From Terriglobales bacterium (GTDB lineage: Bacteria; Acidobacteriota; Terriglobia; Terriglobales; Acidobacteriaceae): DNA of 64,000 nt. Under the pieces are notes generated by a model. That model did no database searches. It was not told the DNA's origin and was given only the letters and a program-made list of their open reading frames with translations. This document shows, one piece after another, positions 10,001 through 20,384 of this stretch. The DNA lies in contig JAICWP010000005.1 in assembly GCA_025934735.1 (NCBI GenBank), forward strand, positions 224,612-288,611. The letters are read 5' to 3'. Every line of letters begins with the position of its first letter. Positions within the stretch are counted from its first letter, which is position 1. The translations under genes and the position numbers were made by a program.

Positions 10001-10070
10001 TTGTCATCCTGAGGGAGCGCGAGCCGAGTTCACGCGGTGAGCACGACCGAAGGACATCTGCATTTCTACA
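10001..10070 (+). repeat. Dispersed intergenic repeat (GTCATCCTGAG family), copy 1
   Basis: Begins TTGTCATCCTGAGGGAGCGC and ends CGAAGGACATCTGCATTTCT. The same start and end, with a diverged centre, occur at 57602-57670; related copies lie at 13846-13907 (inverted) and 25793-25902. Confidence 0.7.
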
Positions 10071-10217
10071 CAGCAGCTGGAGCCGCCATTAAGAAGCAGC
10101 ATCGTACCTTTTTAGAGAGGCTATCCTTGGGCAGTATCAATTGTGAAACAGTGGGTTTGCAGATTTTCCTCTCTGCGACCCCAGCGTTAGAGACTTTCAA
10201 TCTTTCCAATCCTCAAT

Positions 10218-11057
10218 TCACTTCCGCGCCTTCACGTACTCCGCCACCGACGGCAATTCTTCCAGCCCTTCTCTGCTAAAAATCGCCTGGAACTCCTTTA
10301 GCAGCGCCTCATGCACCCGGCCGTTGGAGGCTAGCGTCTCCTGGCTGTCAATGCGAAAAGGCTGGCCGTCGAAGCGGGTCACCCTTCCTCCCGCCTCTTC
10401 GAGGATGAGCACTCCCGCTGCCGTGTCCCACGGGTTCAGATTGAACTCCCAGAAGCCATCAAAGCGCCCGGAAGCCACGTTGCACAAGTCCAGCGCCGCC
10501 GAACCCGCCCGCCTCACCCCGTGCGTTTTCAGCGTGATCTGGTGATAGAAAAATATGTTGGGGTTCTTGTGCCGCTTGTGGCTGGGAAAGCCGGTCGCCA
10601 CCAGGCACTCGCCCAAATCGGAAACGACAGAAACGCGAATCGGCTGGCCGTTCAGAAACGCGCCGCCGCCCTTTTCGGCCGTGAACATCTCGTCGCGCGT
10701 AGGATCGAACACCACCGCTGCCACGCGCTCATCCTTGTGCTCCAGCCCCAGCGAGACGCAGAACACAGGGTAAGCATGGGCGAAATTGGTGGTTCCATCC
10801 AGCGGGTCCACGTACCAGCGGTACTCGCTGCCCTGCTCGGTGCGCGTGCCCTCTTCCCCCATGATGTTGTGTTCGGGCCAGCGCTCGCGGATGCGACGGG
10901 TAATCAGGGCCTCGGAGGCGCGGTCGGCCTCGGTCACCAGGTCCACATCGCCCTTGTATTCCACCTTCACCCGGCGGTGAAAGTAGCCCATCAGCAGCGC
11001 GCCCGCCTCGCGGGCAATTTCCGCCATGGCGGGCACGAATTGCGGCCGCTCCGGCAT
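10218..11057 (-). CDS. suhB: Inositol-1-monophosphatase family phosphatase (SuhB-like)
   Basis: Mg-dependent sugar-phosphate phosphatase of the IMPase fold; SuhB proteins hydrolyse inositol-1-phosphate and in enterobacteria also bind RNA polymerase/NusA. All metal-site motifs are visible: GEEG at 67-70, DPLDGTTNF at 84-92, and the C-terminal NPWDTAAGVLILEEAGG. The length of 279 residues is normal. Its ATG shares one base with the TAA of the Hfq-like gene upstream (TAATG), so the two are probably translationally coupled. Substrate cannot be fixed from sequence: histidinol-phosphate or fructose-1,6-bisphosphate are possible within this family. Confidence 0.9.
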   Translation of the reverse strand: MPERPQFVPAMAEIAREAGALLMGYFHRRVKVEYKGDVDLVTEADRASEALITRRIRERWPEHNIMGEEGTRTEQGSEYRWYVDPLDGTTNFAHAYPVFCVSLGLEHKDERVAAVVFDPTRDEMFTAEKGGGAFLNGQPIRVSVVSDLGECLVATGFPSHKRHKNPNIFFYHQITLKTHGVRRAGSAALDLCNVASGRFDGFWEFNLNPWDTAAGVLILEEAGGRVTRFDGQPFRIDSQETLASNGRVHEALLKEFQAIFSREGLEELPSVAEYVKARK

Positions 11058-11341
11058 TACGGTTTGCGACGCGCCGCCTCTTCCGCGATGTACATGATCT
11101 GGTGCTTGAAAATGAACAGGTTGGGCGCGCCCTCGCGCGTCACCCGCACCATGTTCTTGTCGTAGTATTCAATCCAGCCCTTCACCACTTCGCCATCCAG
11201 CAGCTTGATGGTCACGGGCTTCTGCTTTTCGCCCAGGCTTTTCAGGTAAGCGGCTTCCTCGAAGGTTTCCTCCGGCGGTGGAGCCTTGCCTTTCTTCGAG
11301 GGATGCGAAACTCCAGGTACACGGAATGGCATGGGCACCAT
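11057..11341 (-). CDS. hfq: Hfq-like RNA chaperone (Sm-fold)
   Basis: Predicted Sm-fold protein that would form a ring binding A/U-rich RNA and small RNAs. The Sm1 region is YLKSLGEKQKPVTIKLLDGE followed by VVKGWIEYYDKNMV, and the Sm2 region ends FIFKHQIMYIAEE, where KHQI matches the Hfq KHAI signature. The N-terminal ~35 residues (PFRVPGVSHPSKKGKAPPPE) are an extra basic, proline-rich arm, and the acidic C-terminal tail of E. coli Hfq is absent. The ATG at 11341 has AAGGAG 9 bases upstream; an earlier ATG (11365) lacks one. It overlaps suhB by one base. Confidence 0.82.
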   Translation of the reverse strand: MVPMPFRVPGVSHPSKKGKAPPPEETFEEAAYLKSLGEKQKPVTIKLLDGEVVKGWIEYYDKNMVRVTREGAPNLFIFKHQIMYIAEEAARRKP

Positions 11342-11430
11342 TCTACACGGCTCCTTGGTGCCCATGGTTGCTCGCCCCGATGCCGGGAACCGGAGTAAAA
11401 TTCCGCTCGTCGCCTCTTCGGGAGGTGCCT

Positions 11431-11754
11431 GTGAACAAGCTCGTTTTCGCTTTCCTCGTGCTGGTCCTCTCAGCGGGCGCTGCCCTGCAAAAGCCCATCC
11501 CTCCTGGCCTGCGCCAAGCCGAACGCGCCGAACAGCAAGGGGAACAGAACGTACCGCCGCCAGCCAACGCGCCCGTGAAACCCAGCTTCGCCGAAGTCCA
11601 GCACGATGCCGACCAGCTTGCCTTGCTGGCCCGCACTCTTCCGGACGAGGTCAGCCAATTAGCCAAGGGAACCCGGCCCAGGGATCTGGAAGAGAAGCTA
11701 AAGGAAATCGACAAGCTCTCCAAGCGCCTGCGCTCCAACCTGCGCCGGATGTAG
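11431..11754 (+). CDS. Small secreted protein of unknown function
   Basis: 107 residues, not recognised. A GTG start at 11431 follows a clear GGAGGTG ribosome-binding site and gives a classic signal peptide (NKLVFAFLVLVLSAGAALQ), which strongly favours this start over longer reading. The mature part is Pro-rich (GEQNVPPPANAPVKPS), then helical and charged with heptad-like spacing (DADQLALLARTLPDEVSQLA, LEEKLKEIDKLSKRLRSNLR), suggesting a short coiled coil in the periplasm. It is convergent with the VWA gene on the opposite strand and diverges from the Hfq-like gene. Function unknown. Confidence 0.8.
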   Translation: MNKLVFAFLVLVLSAGAALQKPIPPGLRQAERAEQQGEQNVPPPANAPVKPSFAEVQHDADQLALLARTLPDEVSQLAKGTRPRDLEEKLKEIDKLSKRLRSNLRRM

Positions 11755-11767
11755 GGGCATAGCGCGC

Positions 11768-12799
11768 CTACTCCGCCTTACTGGTGTAATACCCGGTCCT
11801 TGCCCGCACCGTCCAATCCTTGCCCGCGGGCGTGTTTACCAAAACCTTGATGCGGCGGAAATCGGAGTCCGACAAGCGTTCGGAAGGATAGTAGGCCAGC
11901 TGGTACTGCGTGCGCAGTTCGTCGCTGATCTTGCGGAAGGCTTCATCCAGCTGGCTGATTCCAGAGGCATAAAAGTATTTGCCGCCAGTATCATGCGACA
12001 ACTGAATCAGGGCGTGTTCGCCGCCAATGTCGCGCCCGGCATCGGCCTCGATGGGCACCACAATAATGCTGTAGACAATGGCCTCCGCCTCCTGCGCCGA
12101 CCGCAGCGCCTCGGCGTAATCGGTGGTGCTCACCGTGTCGCCGCCGTCGGTAATCACCACCATCACCTTGCGCCCCTGCCGCCGCCCCAGCGCGCGCGCT
12201 CCCAGGTAGAGCGCGTCATACATGGCCGTGGCAGCGCCTGGGTGCACGTGGTCAATGGCGGCATCAATGCGCCTCAGGTTGGAAGTAAAAGGCGTCAGCT
12301 CGTCCACAATTTCGCTGAACTGAAACAGCGCCAGCGCGTCCACCGGCCGGAGGATGGTATGGGTGAAACGCCGCGCCGACTGCAACTCCAGCTGCAGGTC
12401 TTTGTGCGTGCTCAGGCTGGTGTCCACTTCCAGCACAATGGAAAGCGGTAGCCCCGATTCGCGGTTGAATACCGCAATTTTCTGCGGCTTGTCGTCTTCA
12501 AAAATGGTGAAATCCTGTTTTGTCAGCCCGCCCACCGGTGCTCCGTTCTGGTCCACCACCGTGGCAAATATGTTGACCAGCTTTACATTGACTCGGAAGG
12601 TGGGAGAGGACTGGTCGTCGGTCGGCGCGTTTTGCCGCGCCGCCTGCGCTTCCGGCATGTGGGCCAGCGGATTGGCCCCGGTCTTTGGCGTTGCCGGGCC
12701 AGCGCTCTGCTGCGCCGCGCACGACGACGCCAGCACGACCGCGAAAAGGCCGACAGCCAGACATCGCCTGCACAGCCGCCTGCGCCCTCGACTAACCAT
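11768..12799 (-). CDS. Secreted von Willebrand factor A-domain protein
   Basis: 343 residues with a signal peptide (RRCLAVGLFAVVLASSCAAQ), probably exported. Residues ~65-105 form a small beta domain with the block DQNGAPVGGLTKQDFTIFED, typical of the acidobacterial 'VWFA-related' family. The VWA domain follows with a complete MIDAS metal site: DTSLS (DxSxS), a Thr in GAATAMYDAL and Asp in VITDGGDT. Such domains bind protein partners through a divalent metal; the partner here is unknown. The ATG at 12799 is chosen; a TTG 12 codons upstream is possible. It lies 68 bases downstream of moaDE on the same strand. Confidence 0.87.
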   Translation of the reverse strand: MVSRGRRRLCRRCLAVGLFAVVLASSCAAQQSAGPATPKTGANPLAHMPEAQAARQNAPTDDQSSPTFRVNVKLVNIFATVVDQNGAPVGGLTKQDFTIFEDDKPQKIAVFNRESGLPLSIVLEVDTSLSTHKDLQLELQSARRFTHTILRPVDALALFQFSEIVDELTPFTSNLRRIDAAIDHVHPGAATAMYDALYLGARALGRRQGRKVMVVITDGGDTVSTTDYAEALRSAQEAEAIVYSIIVVPIEADAGRDIGGEHALIQLSHDTGGKYFYASGISQLDEAFRKISDELRTQYQLAYYPSERLSDSDFRRIKVLVNTPAGKDWTVRARTGYYTSKAE

Positions 12800-12867
12800 T
12801 TCCCAATCGTCGATTGACAATCGCAAATCGCTCAATTGAATTTTTCACTTAGATGCAGGCTTGTTCC

Positions 12868-13629
12868 CTACGTCTGCGAAATATCTCTCCCTTTGACTAT
12901 CTCCTCCGGGAAGGGCTCGCCATCGGCCCAAACCGCGCCGTCCTCGAAGTGCTCTTTTTTCCAGATGGGAACGGTCTTCTTCAGGGTATCAATCAGCCAG
13001 CGGCAGGCGTCGAAGGCGGCGCCCCGGTGCGCCGAGGCCACCACAATCAGGACGCTGGTCTCCCCAATCTCCAGCCGCCCCAGGCGATGCACAATGGCGA
13101 CTTCCCGCACCGCGAACTGCGCCCGCGCCTGGTCCGCCAGTCCCTCCAGCTGCTTCAGCGCCATGGGCTCGTAGGCTTCGTACTCGAGATAGAGGGTGCG
13201 CCGGTTGCGGCTGTGATTGCGCACAATTCCCTCAAACACCGCCACCGCCCCGTCCTCCGGGCGCTTGATACTCTCCACGATCGCAAGCGAGTGAATCTTC
13301 TCCCGCACGATTCGTGTGGCCCGGGCGCCCTTGCCTGCGGCCTTCGAGTTTTGTTGTGTTTGGCTGGGCCGGGGCTCTTTCCCGCTTCCCCCGCTGACCG
13401 GCGGAATCAGCGCCACCTCGTCGCCCTCGTGCAACGCCGCCCCGGCCTCGCTGTACTCCTGATTCAAAGCTACGGCCATTACCTCGTAGTAGGGCTGCAG
13501 CGCGGGCTTGACCTCGGCGTAGAGCCGCAACAGGTCGGAGACACGCGCCCCCTCGGGCAGCTCGAGCGTGTCCCGCTCCTTGCCCGCCACTTCCTTCAGC
13601 TGCCCGAAAAAGAGGATTTGCACGCGCAT
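12868..13629 (-). CDS. MoaD-MoaE fusion, molybdopterin synthase
   Basis: Single protein of 253 residues joining both molybdopterin synthase subunits, which put two sulfurs into precursor Z (cPMP) to make molybdopterin. Residues 1-81 are a ubiquitin-like MoaD (MRVQILFFGQLKEVAGKERD ... HEGDEVALIPPVSGG) ending in Gly80-Gly81; a ~25-residue linker follows; residues ~105-253 are MoaE (AVAVFEGIVRNHSRNR, YEAYEPMA, VVASAHRGAAFDACRWLIDT, PIWKKE). MoaD needs a free C-terminal GG for thiocarboxylation, so cleavage after Gly81 is expected, as described for mycobacterial MoaX. ATG at 13629 is chosen because upstream frame is repeat sequence. No other moa genes are nearby. Confidence 0.92.
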   Translation of the reverse strand: MRVQILFFGQLKEVAGKERDTLELPEGARVSDLLRLYAEVKPALQPYYEVMAVALNQEYSEAGAALHEGDEVALIPPVSGGSGKEPRPSQTQQNSKAAGKGARATRIVREKIHSLAIVESIKRPEDGAVAVFEGIVRNHSRNRRTLYLEYEAYEPMALKQLEGLADQARAQFAVREVAIVHRLGRLEIGETSVLIVVASAHRGAAFDACRWLIDTLKKTVPIWKKEHFEDGAVWADGEPFPEEIVKGRDISQT

Positions 13630-14091
13630 GATTTCGGCTCTTAGCTTTTGGCCTTTGGCTTTTGGCTCTCCGCCCCTAAGCGCCACAGCCGGTAGTTTAC
13701 CTGAGAGGGGCATGCGCAAAGGGTTTCCGGGGAATTCGTGACGCCGGCTGTCCTGCCGGGGGTTTGCAGCTAACTGAAGAGCTAGCGAGTATCCTCGCGG
13801 TTCTGCCCAAATCCTGGACGGCGGTGGTGTGTCCGACAAATGCGGGGTCCTTCGACTCCACAGGCCGGTTCGCCAGCGAATCCGCCGGTTTTGCTCAGGA
13901 TGACAGCCGTAGAAGATGATTGAGCGTCCCACAGAGTCGGTTAAAAAATATTTCCGCCTTTCTCTGCGGCCTCTACGTTGATTCTCCGCGGCCTCTGCGT
14001 TGAAACAAAAAAATTGCCAGCCCCGCGTCTGCGGAACTGGCAACTGAAATCCGATCGCTGAGAACCGAAAACTGGCAACTGAGAACTGTTC
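13630..14091. other. Gene-free gap
   Basis: 462 bases between lon's stop and the moaDE start. A reading frame open upstream of moaDE passes through a repeat copy (13846-13907) and low-complexity text (GGCAACTGA repeats near 14040-14085) and is not credible coding. I see no molybdenum-cofactor riboswitch. Confidence 0.6.
13846..13907 (-). repeat. Dispersed intergenic repeat (GTCATCCTGAG family), inverted copy
   Basis: Read on the minus strand it starts CTGTCATCCTGAGCAAAACC, has a GATTCGCTGGCGAA hairpin core and ends GAGTCGAAGGACC. The same blocks in the same order are at 25847-25902. Confidence 0.7.
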
Positions 14092-16527
<2,436 letters not shown>

Positions 16528-16534
16528 ATTGCTC

Positions 16535-16555
16535 CTTGAGTGAACCTTACTCAAC
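16535..16555 (-). promoter_or_regulatory. HAIR-like operator (HspR binding site) in front of lon
   Basis: CTTGAGT-N7-ACTCAAC, 13 of 14 positions of the HspR-associated inverted repeat CTTGAGT-N7-ACTCAAG. It ends 7 bases from the lon start codon and overlaps its Shine-Dalgarno. A further TTGAGTC half-site is at about 16572. HspR control of lon is known in Streptomyces; HspR itself is not in this window. Confidence 0.72.
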
Positions 16556-16776
16556 TTTTGATGACCTCATTGAGTCGAAGGATTCATGTCGTCCTCTCTT
16601 CGAACCCAAATCGCTGAGAATAGTGGCGAACGAATTGTATGCCTGCTCCAGAGGTGCTTCAATGTGACGAAAGACACTCAGCTCTGTAATAAGCAAAAAC
16701 GCTCCGACAACCCTTTACTCCTCCGGGCCTTCCCACTCCATGGAAGCCGTGTAGTCGGCGAATCCGGAGCTCAACT

Positions 16777-16929
16777 ATGCTGTGGATCATTTTTATCGGG
16801 TTGCTCGCCAGTTGGCTGCTCTTCGTTATTCCCACCTGGAGCTTCGGCGCCTTCATTCAGGTGCTGTTGCTGTTTGCGGTGGTTGCATTCGTCTTCCAGG
16901 TGCTCACTTCTCGCGATACGCCCGCGTAG
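16777..16929 (+). CDS. Small membrane protein, DUF5670/lmo0937-like
   Basis: 50-residue peptide, MLWIIFIGLLASWLLFVIPT then WSFGAFIQVLLLFAVVAFVF and a short polar tail. Two hydrophobic segments (2-20 and 25-43) separated by a Trp-Ser-Phe-Gly turn match the layout of the lmo0937/DUF5670 family of tiny inner-membrane proteins, often found near stress genes. A GGAG lies 8 bases before the ATG. It is followed 90 bases later by csbD on the same strand, another general-stress gene, so the two may share a transcript. The family assignment is from pattern memory; function is unknown. Confidence 0.8.
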   Translation: MLWIIFIGLLASWLLFVIPTWSFGAFIQVLLLFAVVAFVFQVLTSRDTPA

Positions 16930-17019
16930 CCACCACGCGTCCGGCAACCCACCTTACGGCCTTGGCTGCCATCGAATGTATATCGCGGTTTAATGACGCT
17001 TTGAGGAGAGGACTCGACC

Positions 17020-17256
17020 ATGGACAAAGACGAGATTAAAGGCAAAGCCAAGGACATGACCGGCCGCATTCAGCGCCAGGCTGGGGAGTGGACCGGTGAC
17101 GAAGAAAGCCAGGCCGAAGGCGCCGCCAAACAGGCGGAGGGCAAGGTGCAAAATGCCTGGGGCAAAGTTAAGGATGCAGGCAAAAAGGCAATGAATGATG
17201 CCGAGGCTGAGGCTAACCGGAAAGAGCGCGAGCGCAAGGACAAGAACGCAGCCTGA
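17020..17256 (+). CDS. CsbD-like stress protein
   Basis: 78 residues, highly charged and almost free of hydrophobic core, starting MDKDEIKGKAKDMTGRIQRQ and continuing AGEWTGDEESQAEGAAKQAE with GKVQNAWGKVKDAG. This is the CsbD repeat pattern (sigma-B or general-stress induced in Bacillus; molecular role unknown). It has a GAGGAGAGG ribosome-binding site and is closed by a strong intrinsic terminator 20 bases after the stop. The DUF5670-like peptide gene precedes it on the same strand. The C-terminal third (AEAEANRKERERKDKNAA) is an extra charged tail. Confidence 0.93.
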   Translation: MDKDEIKGKAKDMTGRIQRQAGEWTGDEESQAEGAAKQAEGKVQNAWGKVKDAGKKAMNDAEAEANRKERERKDKNAA

Positions 17257-17276
17257 GCCTTGCTTCCGGGACTTGC

Positions 17277-17308
17277 AAAAAGGCGCCCTTCGGGGCGCCT
17301 TTTGTTTT
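17277..17308 (+). terminator. Rho-independent terminator of csbD
   Basis: Stem AGGCGCCC / GGGCGCCT with a TTCG tetraloop, extended by A/T pairs and followed by TTTTGTTTT. The A-rich left side makes it usable in both directions, so it may also stop the convergent hyuA-like transcript. Confidence 0.92.
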
Positions 17309-17363
17309 CTACCGGCCTTAAGATTTGCCATTGAGCGCAGCGAAGGATCTTTTATCTCCGTGG

Positions 17364-19394
17364 CTATCCCTTCTCAATCACCAGGCTCGATTCCCCATCC
17401 ACCCGAAAGCTGAACCCCGGCGGCACCACCGTCGTAGCCCCGTACTCCACCACGATAGCCGGTCCGCGATAGGTTCGCCGAACCGTCAGCGCTGCGCGCT
17501 CGTACAGCGGCGTGTCTACGCTGCGGCCATCAAACATCACCTTCCGCCGCTCCGCTTTATTTCGCGGTGCCGCCTCCATCGCTGTTTTCGGCACCTTCGG
17601 CCCGCGTAGCCGCGCCCGCAAGCGCAGGGTCACAATCTCCACTTCCCGCTCCCGACGGCTGTACCCATACCGCCGCTGATGCTCGCGGTGAAACGCCGCC
17701 AGCGCCTCTCCGGTAAAGGGCACGTTCAGCTCATATCCCTGGCCGCGGTAGCGCACGTCCAGGCTGCACTCAAACTGGGGAGTCCCCTGCCACGCTTCCG
17801 CCCCAAAGGCGGCGCGCGCCTCCTTTTCGAAGGCGCCAAACTGGCGCCTCAGATCCGCCTCCGGCAATTTGCCCAACGCTCGCCACAGCACCGTGCGCGA
17901 GTAGTCCTTCACGATGTCGCTCACCAGGATCCCGTAGGCGGAGAGGGCGCCCGGCAAAGGCGGTAGCAGCACCCGGGGAATGCCCAGGGCCGCCGCCAGT
18001 TCGCAGGCATGCATCCCTCCCGCCCCGCCGAAAGCCACCAGCGTGAAATCCCGCGGATCGTGACCGCGCTCGATCGAGACCACCCTCACCGCCTTCTCCA
18101 TGGTCGCATTCACCACGCGAACCACCCCGGCGGCGAATTGCTCCACGCCCAAGCTTGACCGGTTCTTCTGCAACCAGCTCTTCACCACCCGGCGTGTGCG
18201 CTCCGAATCCAGGGCAAATTCCCCGCCCAGAAATTTGTCCGCCGGCAGCCGTCCCAGGAGCAGGTTGGCATCGGTCACGGTGGGCTCCTCGCCTTTCCCG
18301 TAGCAGATGGGACCTGGATCGGCTCCCGCTGAGAGCGGCCCCACCCGCAGCGCACCGCCGGCGTCGAAGCGCGCGATCGAGCCCCCTCCTGCCCCCACGG
18401 TGTGGATGTCGAGCATGGGCACGCGCACCGGCAGGCCCGCCACCTCGGCTTCGTGGCTGGCGCGCGGCTCGCCATCCACCAGCGCCACGTCGGTGGAGGT
18501 GCCGCCCATATCGAAGGAAATGATGCGCTCGAACCCGCTGCGCCGCGCCACCGCCGCAGCTCCTACTACTCCACCTGCCGGCCCCGAGAGCACGGTGCGC
18601 ACCGGCTCCGCCGCCGCGGCTGCCACCGAGGTGATCCCGCCGCTCGATTGCATGATGAAAATCGCCGACTTGCTGCCGGTGCCTCCCAGGCGGCCGCCCA
18701 GGTTCTCCAGGTAGCGCTGCATCAGGGGCTGCAGGTAGGCGTTCACCACCACCGTGCTGGCACGCTCGTATTCCCGGAACTCGGGCAACACTACGTGCGC
18801 TAGCGAAAGCGGCACCCGCTTCTCGCCAATGACCAGCCCCGCCAGCGCCGCGGCCACGGCGCGCTCATTCTCCGCATTCACAAAGGAGAACAGCAGCGAC
18901 ACGGCGACGGCCTGCGGCTCTGCTTTCTCCACCGCCACCCGCAGCCGCTGCAGCTCGGCTTCCCCCGGTCGTTCCAGCACCTTGCCATCCCACGCTACCC
19001 GCTCCCGCACTCCAAAGCGCAGCTCCGGCCCCGCCAGCGGCTCCACTGGATCGAAGAAAAAGTCGTAAAGCTTGGGGCGGGCCTGCCGCCCGATTTGAAT
19101 GGAATCCTCAAAGCCTTCGGTGGTGACGAAGGCCACCCGCGCACCACGCCTCTGCAGCAGCGAATTGGTGCCCACCGTGGTCCCGTGCAGCAGCACAAGT
19201 GCAGGTCCTAGGCCGGTGCGCTCCACCGCCTCCACGATGGCCTGCGAGGGATCGCCCGGGGTGGAGAACACCTTCAGCATCCGCAAGCGGCCTTTTTCCA
19301 CCCACACGCAGTCGGTAAAGGTGCCGCCCGTGTCCACGGCTACCCGGGCCAGGGGCCGCCGCGAATGGGGAGTAGCTGGTGCTCGCGTTGCCAT
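17364..19394 (-). CDS. hyuA: Hydantoinase A / 5-oxoprolinase-like protein
   Basis: ATP-dependent amide-ring hydrolase subunit of the N-methylhydantoinase A/5-oxoprolinase family (ASKHA fold). N-terminal block VAVDTGGTFTDCVWVEKG and the ATPase signature ISFDMGGTSTDVALVDGEP are clear, as is GAGGGSIARFDAGGALRVGP. Length ~676 residues matches stand-alone HyuA. The ATG at 19394 is chosen over one 7 codons upstream. A HyuB partner normally lies next door, but the neighbours here are csbD and mscS, so the partner is absent or elsewhere. Substrate (hydantoin, oxoproline, acetone-like carboxylation) cannot be read from sequence. Confidence 0.88.
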   Translation of the reverse strand: MATRAPATPHSRRPLARVAVDTGGTFTDCVWVEKGRLRMLKVFSTPGDPSQAIVEAVERTGLGPALVLLHGTTVGTNSLLQRRGARVAFVTTEGFEDSIQIGRQARPKLYDFFFDPVEPLAGPELRFGVRERVAWDGKVLERPGEAELQRLRVAVEKAEPQAVAVSLLFSFVNAENERAVAAALAGLVIGEKRVPLSLAHVVLPEFREYERASTVVVNAYLQPLMQRYLENLGGRLGGTGSKSAIFIMQSSGGITSVAAAAAEPVRTVLSGPAGGVVGAAAVARRSGFERIISFDMGGTSTDVALVDGEPRASHEAEVAGLPVRVPMLDIHTVGAGGGSIARFDAGGALRVGPLSAGADPGPICYGKGEEPTVTDANLLLGRLPADKFLGGEFALDSERTRRVVKSWLQKNRSSLGVEQFAAGVVRVVNATMEKAVRVVSIERGHDPRDFTLVAFGGAGGMHACELAAALGIPRVLLPPLPGALSAYGILVSDIVKDYSRTVLWRALGKLPEADLRRQFGAFEKEARAAFGAEAWQGTPQFECSLDVRYRGQGYELNVPFTGEALAAFHREHQRRYGYSRREREVEIVTLRLRARLRGPKVPKTAMEAAPRNKAERRKVMFDGRSVDTPLYERAALTVRRTYRGPAIVVEYGATTVVPPGFSFRVDGESSLVIEKG

Positions 19395-19487
19395 AAGAAC
19401 CAGCCAATGTACCATCTGCGGCTTTGCTTGCCCGAAGGCGCGGCCGCAACCCTGCCACAGGCCTGGCTATCCGCATCCGAATCAGAG

Positions 19488-20384
19488 ATGGGAACCTTGC
19501 AACGCTACCTCCACGATCCTGTGGCCGTGATTGGCACCGTGGTAGCCATAGCCCTGGCCTGGCTGCTCAGTTTCCTGGGCCGCAAGTATTTCGACGCGCA
19601 CGTCCACGATCCCAAGGAGCATTACCGCAAAATCAGGTTCCTGAATACGGCGCTTACGGTCGCCGTGGTAGTTGTGATCGTGGCGCTATGGTCGCGCCTG
19701 TTCCATGCCAAAGGAACGTTTTGGGGCTTGATCGGAGCCGGGCTGGCTGTGGCACTGAAAGATCCGCTGCTCAGCATCGCCGGCCGCATTGCCATTTTTG
19801 CCGGGCACATCTACTCCGTTGGCGACCGCATTCAGATTAGCCAGCTCACTGGCGACGTGGTGGACGTCGGCTTCTTTTACACGCGCATGATGGAGCTGGG
19901 CAACTGGATCGGCGGCGACCAGGCCACTGGCCGAATGGTGCAGTTCAGCAACTCCATCATCTTCGGCAACCCGGTCTACAACTACACCCAGAACTTCTCC
20001 TACATCTGGGATGAGATCCAGCTTCCCATCACCTACAGCAGCAACGTGCAGGAGGCCACCCGGATCCTGGTTGAGGTAGGTAAGCAGTACACGCGTGAGT
20101 TTCTGGAGGGAGCCCAGGCGCAGATGCAGCGCATGAAGCACTATTTTCTGGTGCCGGACTTCGAGCTCGAGCCCACCGTGTACCTGAAGGTGACCAGCAA
20201 CTGGGTGGAGCTAACCTTGCGCTACGTGGTGGAACCAAAGAAGCGGCGCGCCGCCAGCAATTTCATCGGCGCCGAGGTATTCAAGCGGGTGCAGCAGCGC
20301 AAGGACATCAACATCGCCTCCGAAACCATGGACCTCAGCGTCCATCCCGCTGGTGGCGAGTCCGGGCAACCCAAAGCCGCCTGA
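19488..20384 (+). CDS. MscS-family mechanosensitive channel
   Basis: Inner-membrane channel that opens on membrane tension to release solutes on hypo-osmotic shock. From MGTLQRYLHD there are 298 residues: TM segments at ~10-30 (VIGTVVAIALAWLLSFLG) and ~52-70 (LTVAVVVVIVALWSRLF), then the pore-lining helix and TM3-beta junction GLIGAGLAVALKDPLLSIAG with GHIYSVGDRIQI, matching the MscS core. A soluble vestibule follows (QFSNSIIFGNPVYNYTQNFS). The start at 19488 leaves 93 bases to the divergent hyuA-like gene. Upstream in-frame extension has no ribosome-binding site. Confidence 0.88.
   Translation: MGTLQRYLHDPVAVIGTVVAIALAWLLSFLGRKYFDAHVHDPKEHYRKIRFLNTALTVAVVVVIVALWSRLFHAKGTFWGLIGAGLAVALKDPLLSIAGRIAIFAGHIYSVGDRIQISQLTGDVVDVGFFYTRMMELGNWIGGDQATGRMVQFSNSIIFGNPVYNYTQNFSYIWDEIQLPITYSSNVQEATRILVEVGKQYTREFLEGAQAQMQRMKHYFLVPDFELEPTVYLKVTSNWVELTLRYVVEPKKRRAASNFIGAEVFKRVQQRKDINIASETMDLSVHPAGGESGQPKAA

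Larger units (their letters stand above)
9544..10217. other. Gene-free gap with hairpin repeats
   Basis: 674 bases between the aconitase start and the suhB stop. Short open frames here have no ribosome-binding site and run through repeat sequence, so I call no gene. It holds a cluster of three hairpins (9820-9900) and one copy of a dispersed ~70-base repeat (10001-10070). Confidence 0.6.

Noticed and set aside
13630..13720. Molybdenum-cofactor riboswitch before moaDE
   Set aside because: No conserved multi-stem pattern seen; only generic GC-rich sequence.
13630..14043. N-terminal extension of the MoaD-MoaE protein
   Set aside because: The extra 138 codons translate repeat and low-complexity DNA, while MRVQILFFGQLK is the normal MoaD start.
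16586..16993. A 135-codon plus-strand frame upstream of csbD
   Set aside because: Low-complexity product, no ribosome-binding site; the real gene here is the 50-residue DUF5670-like peptide in another frame.
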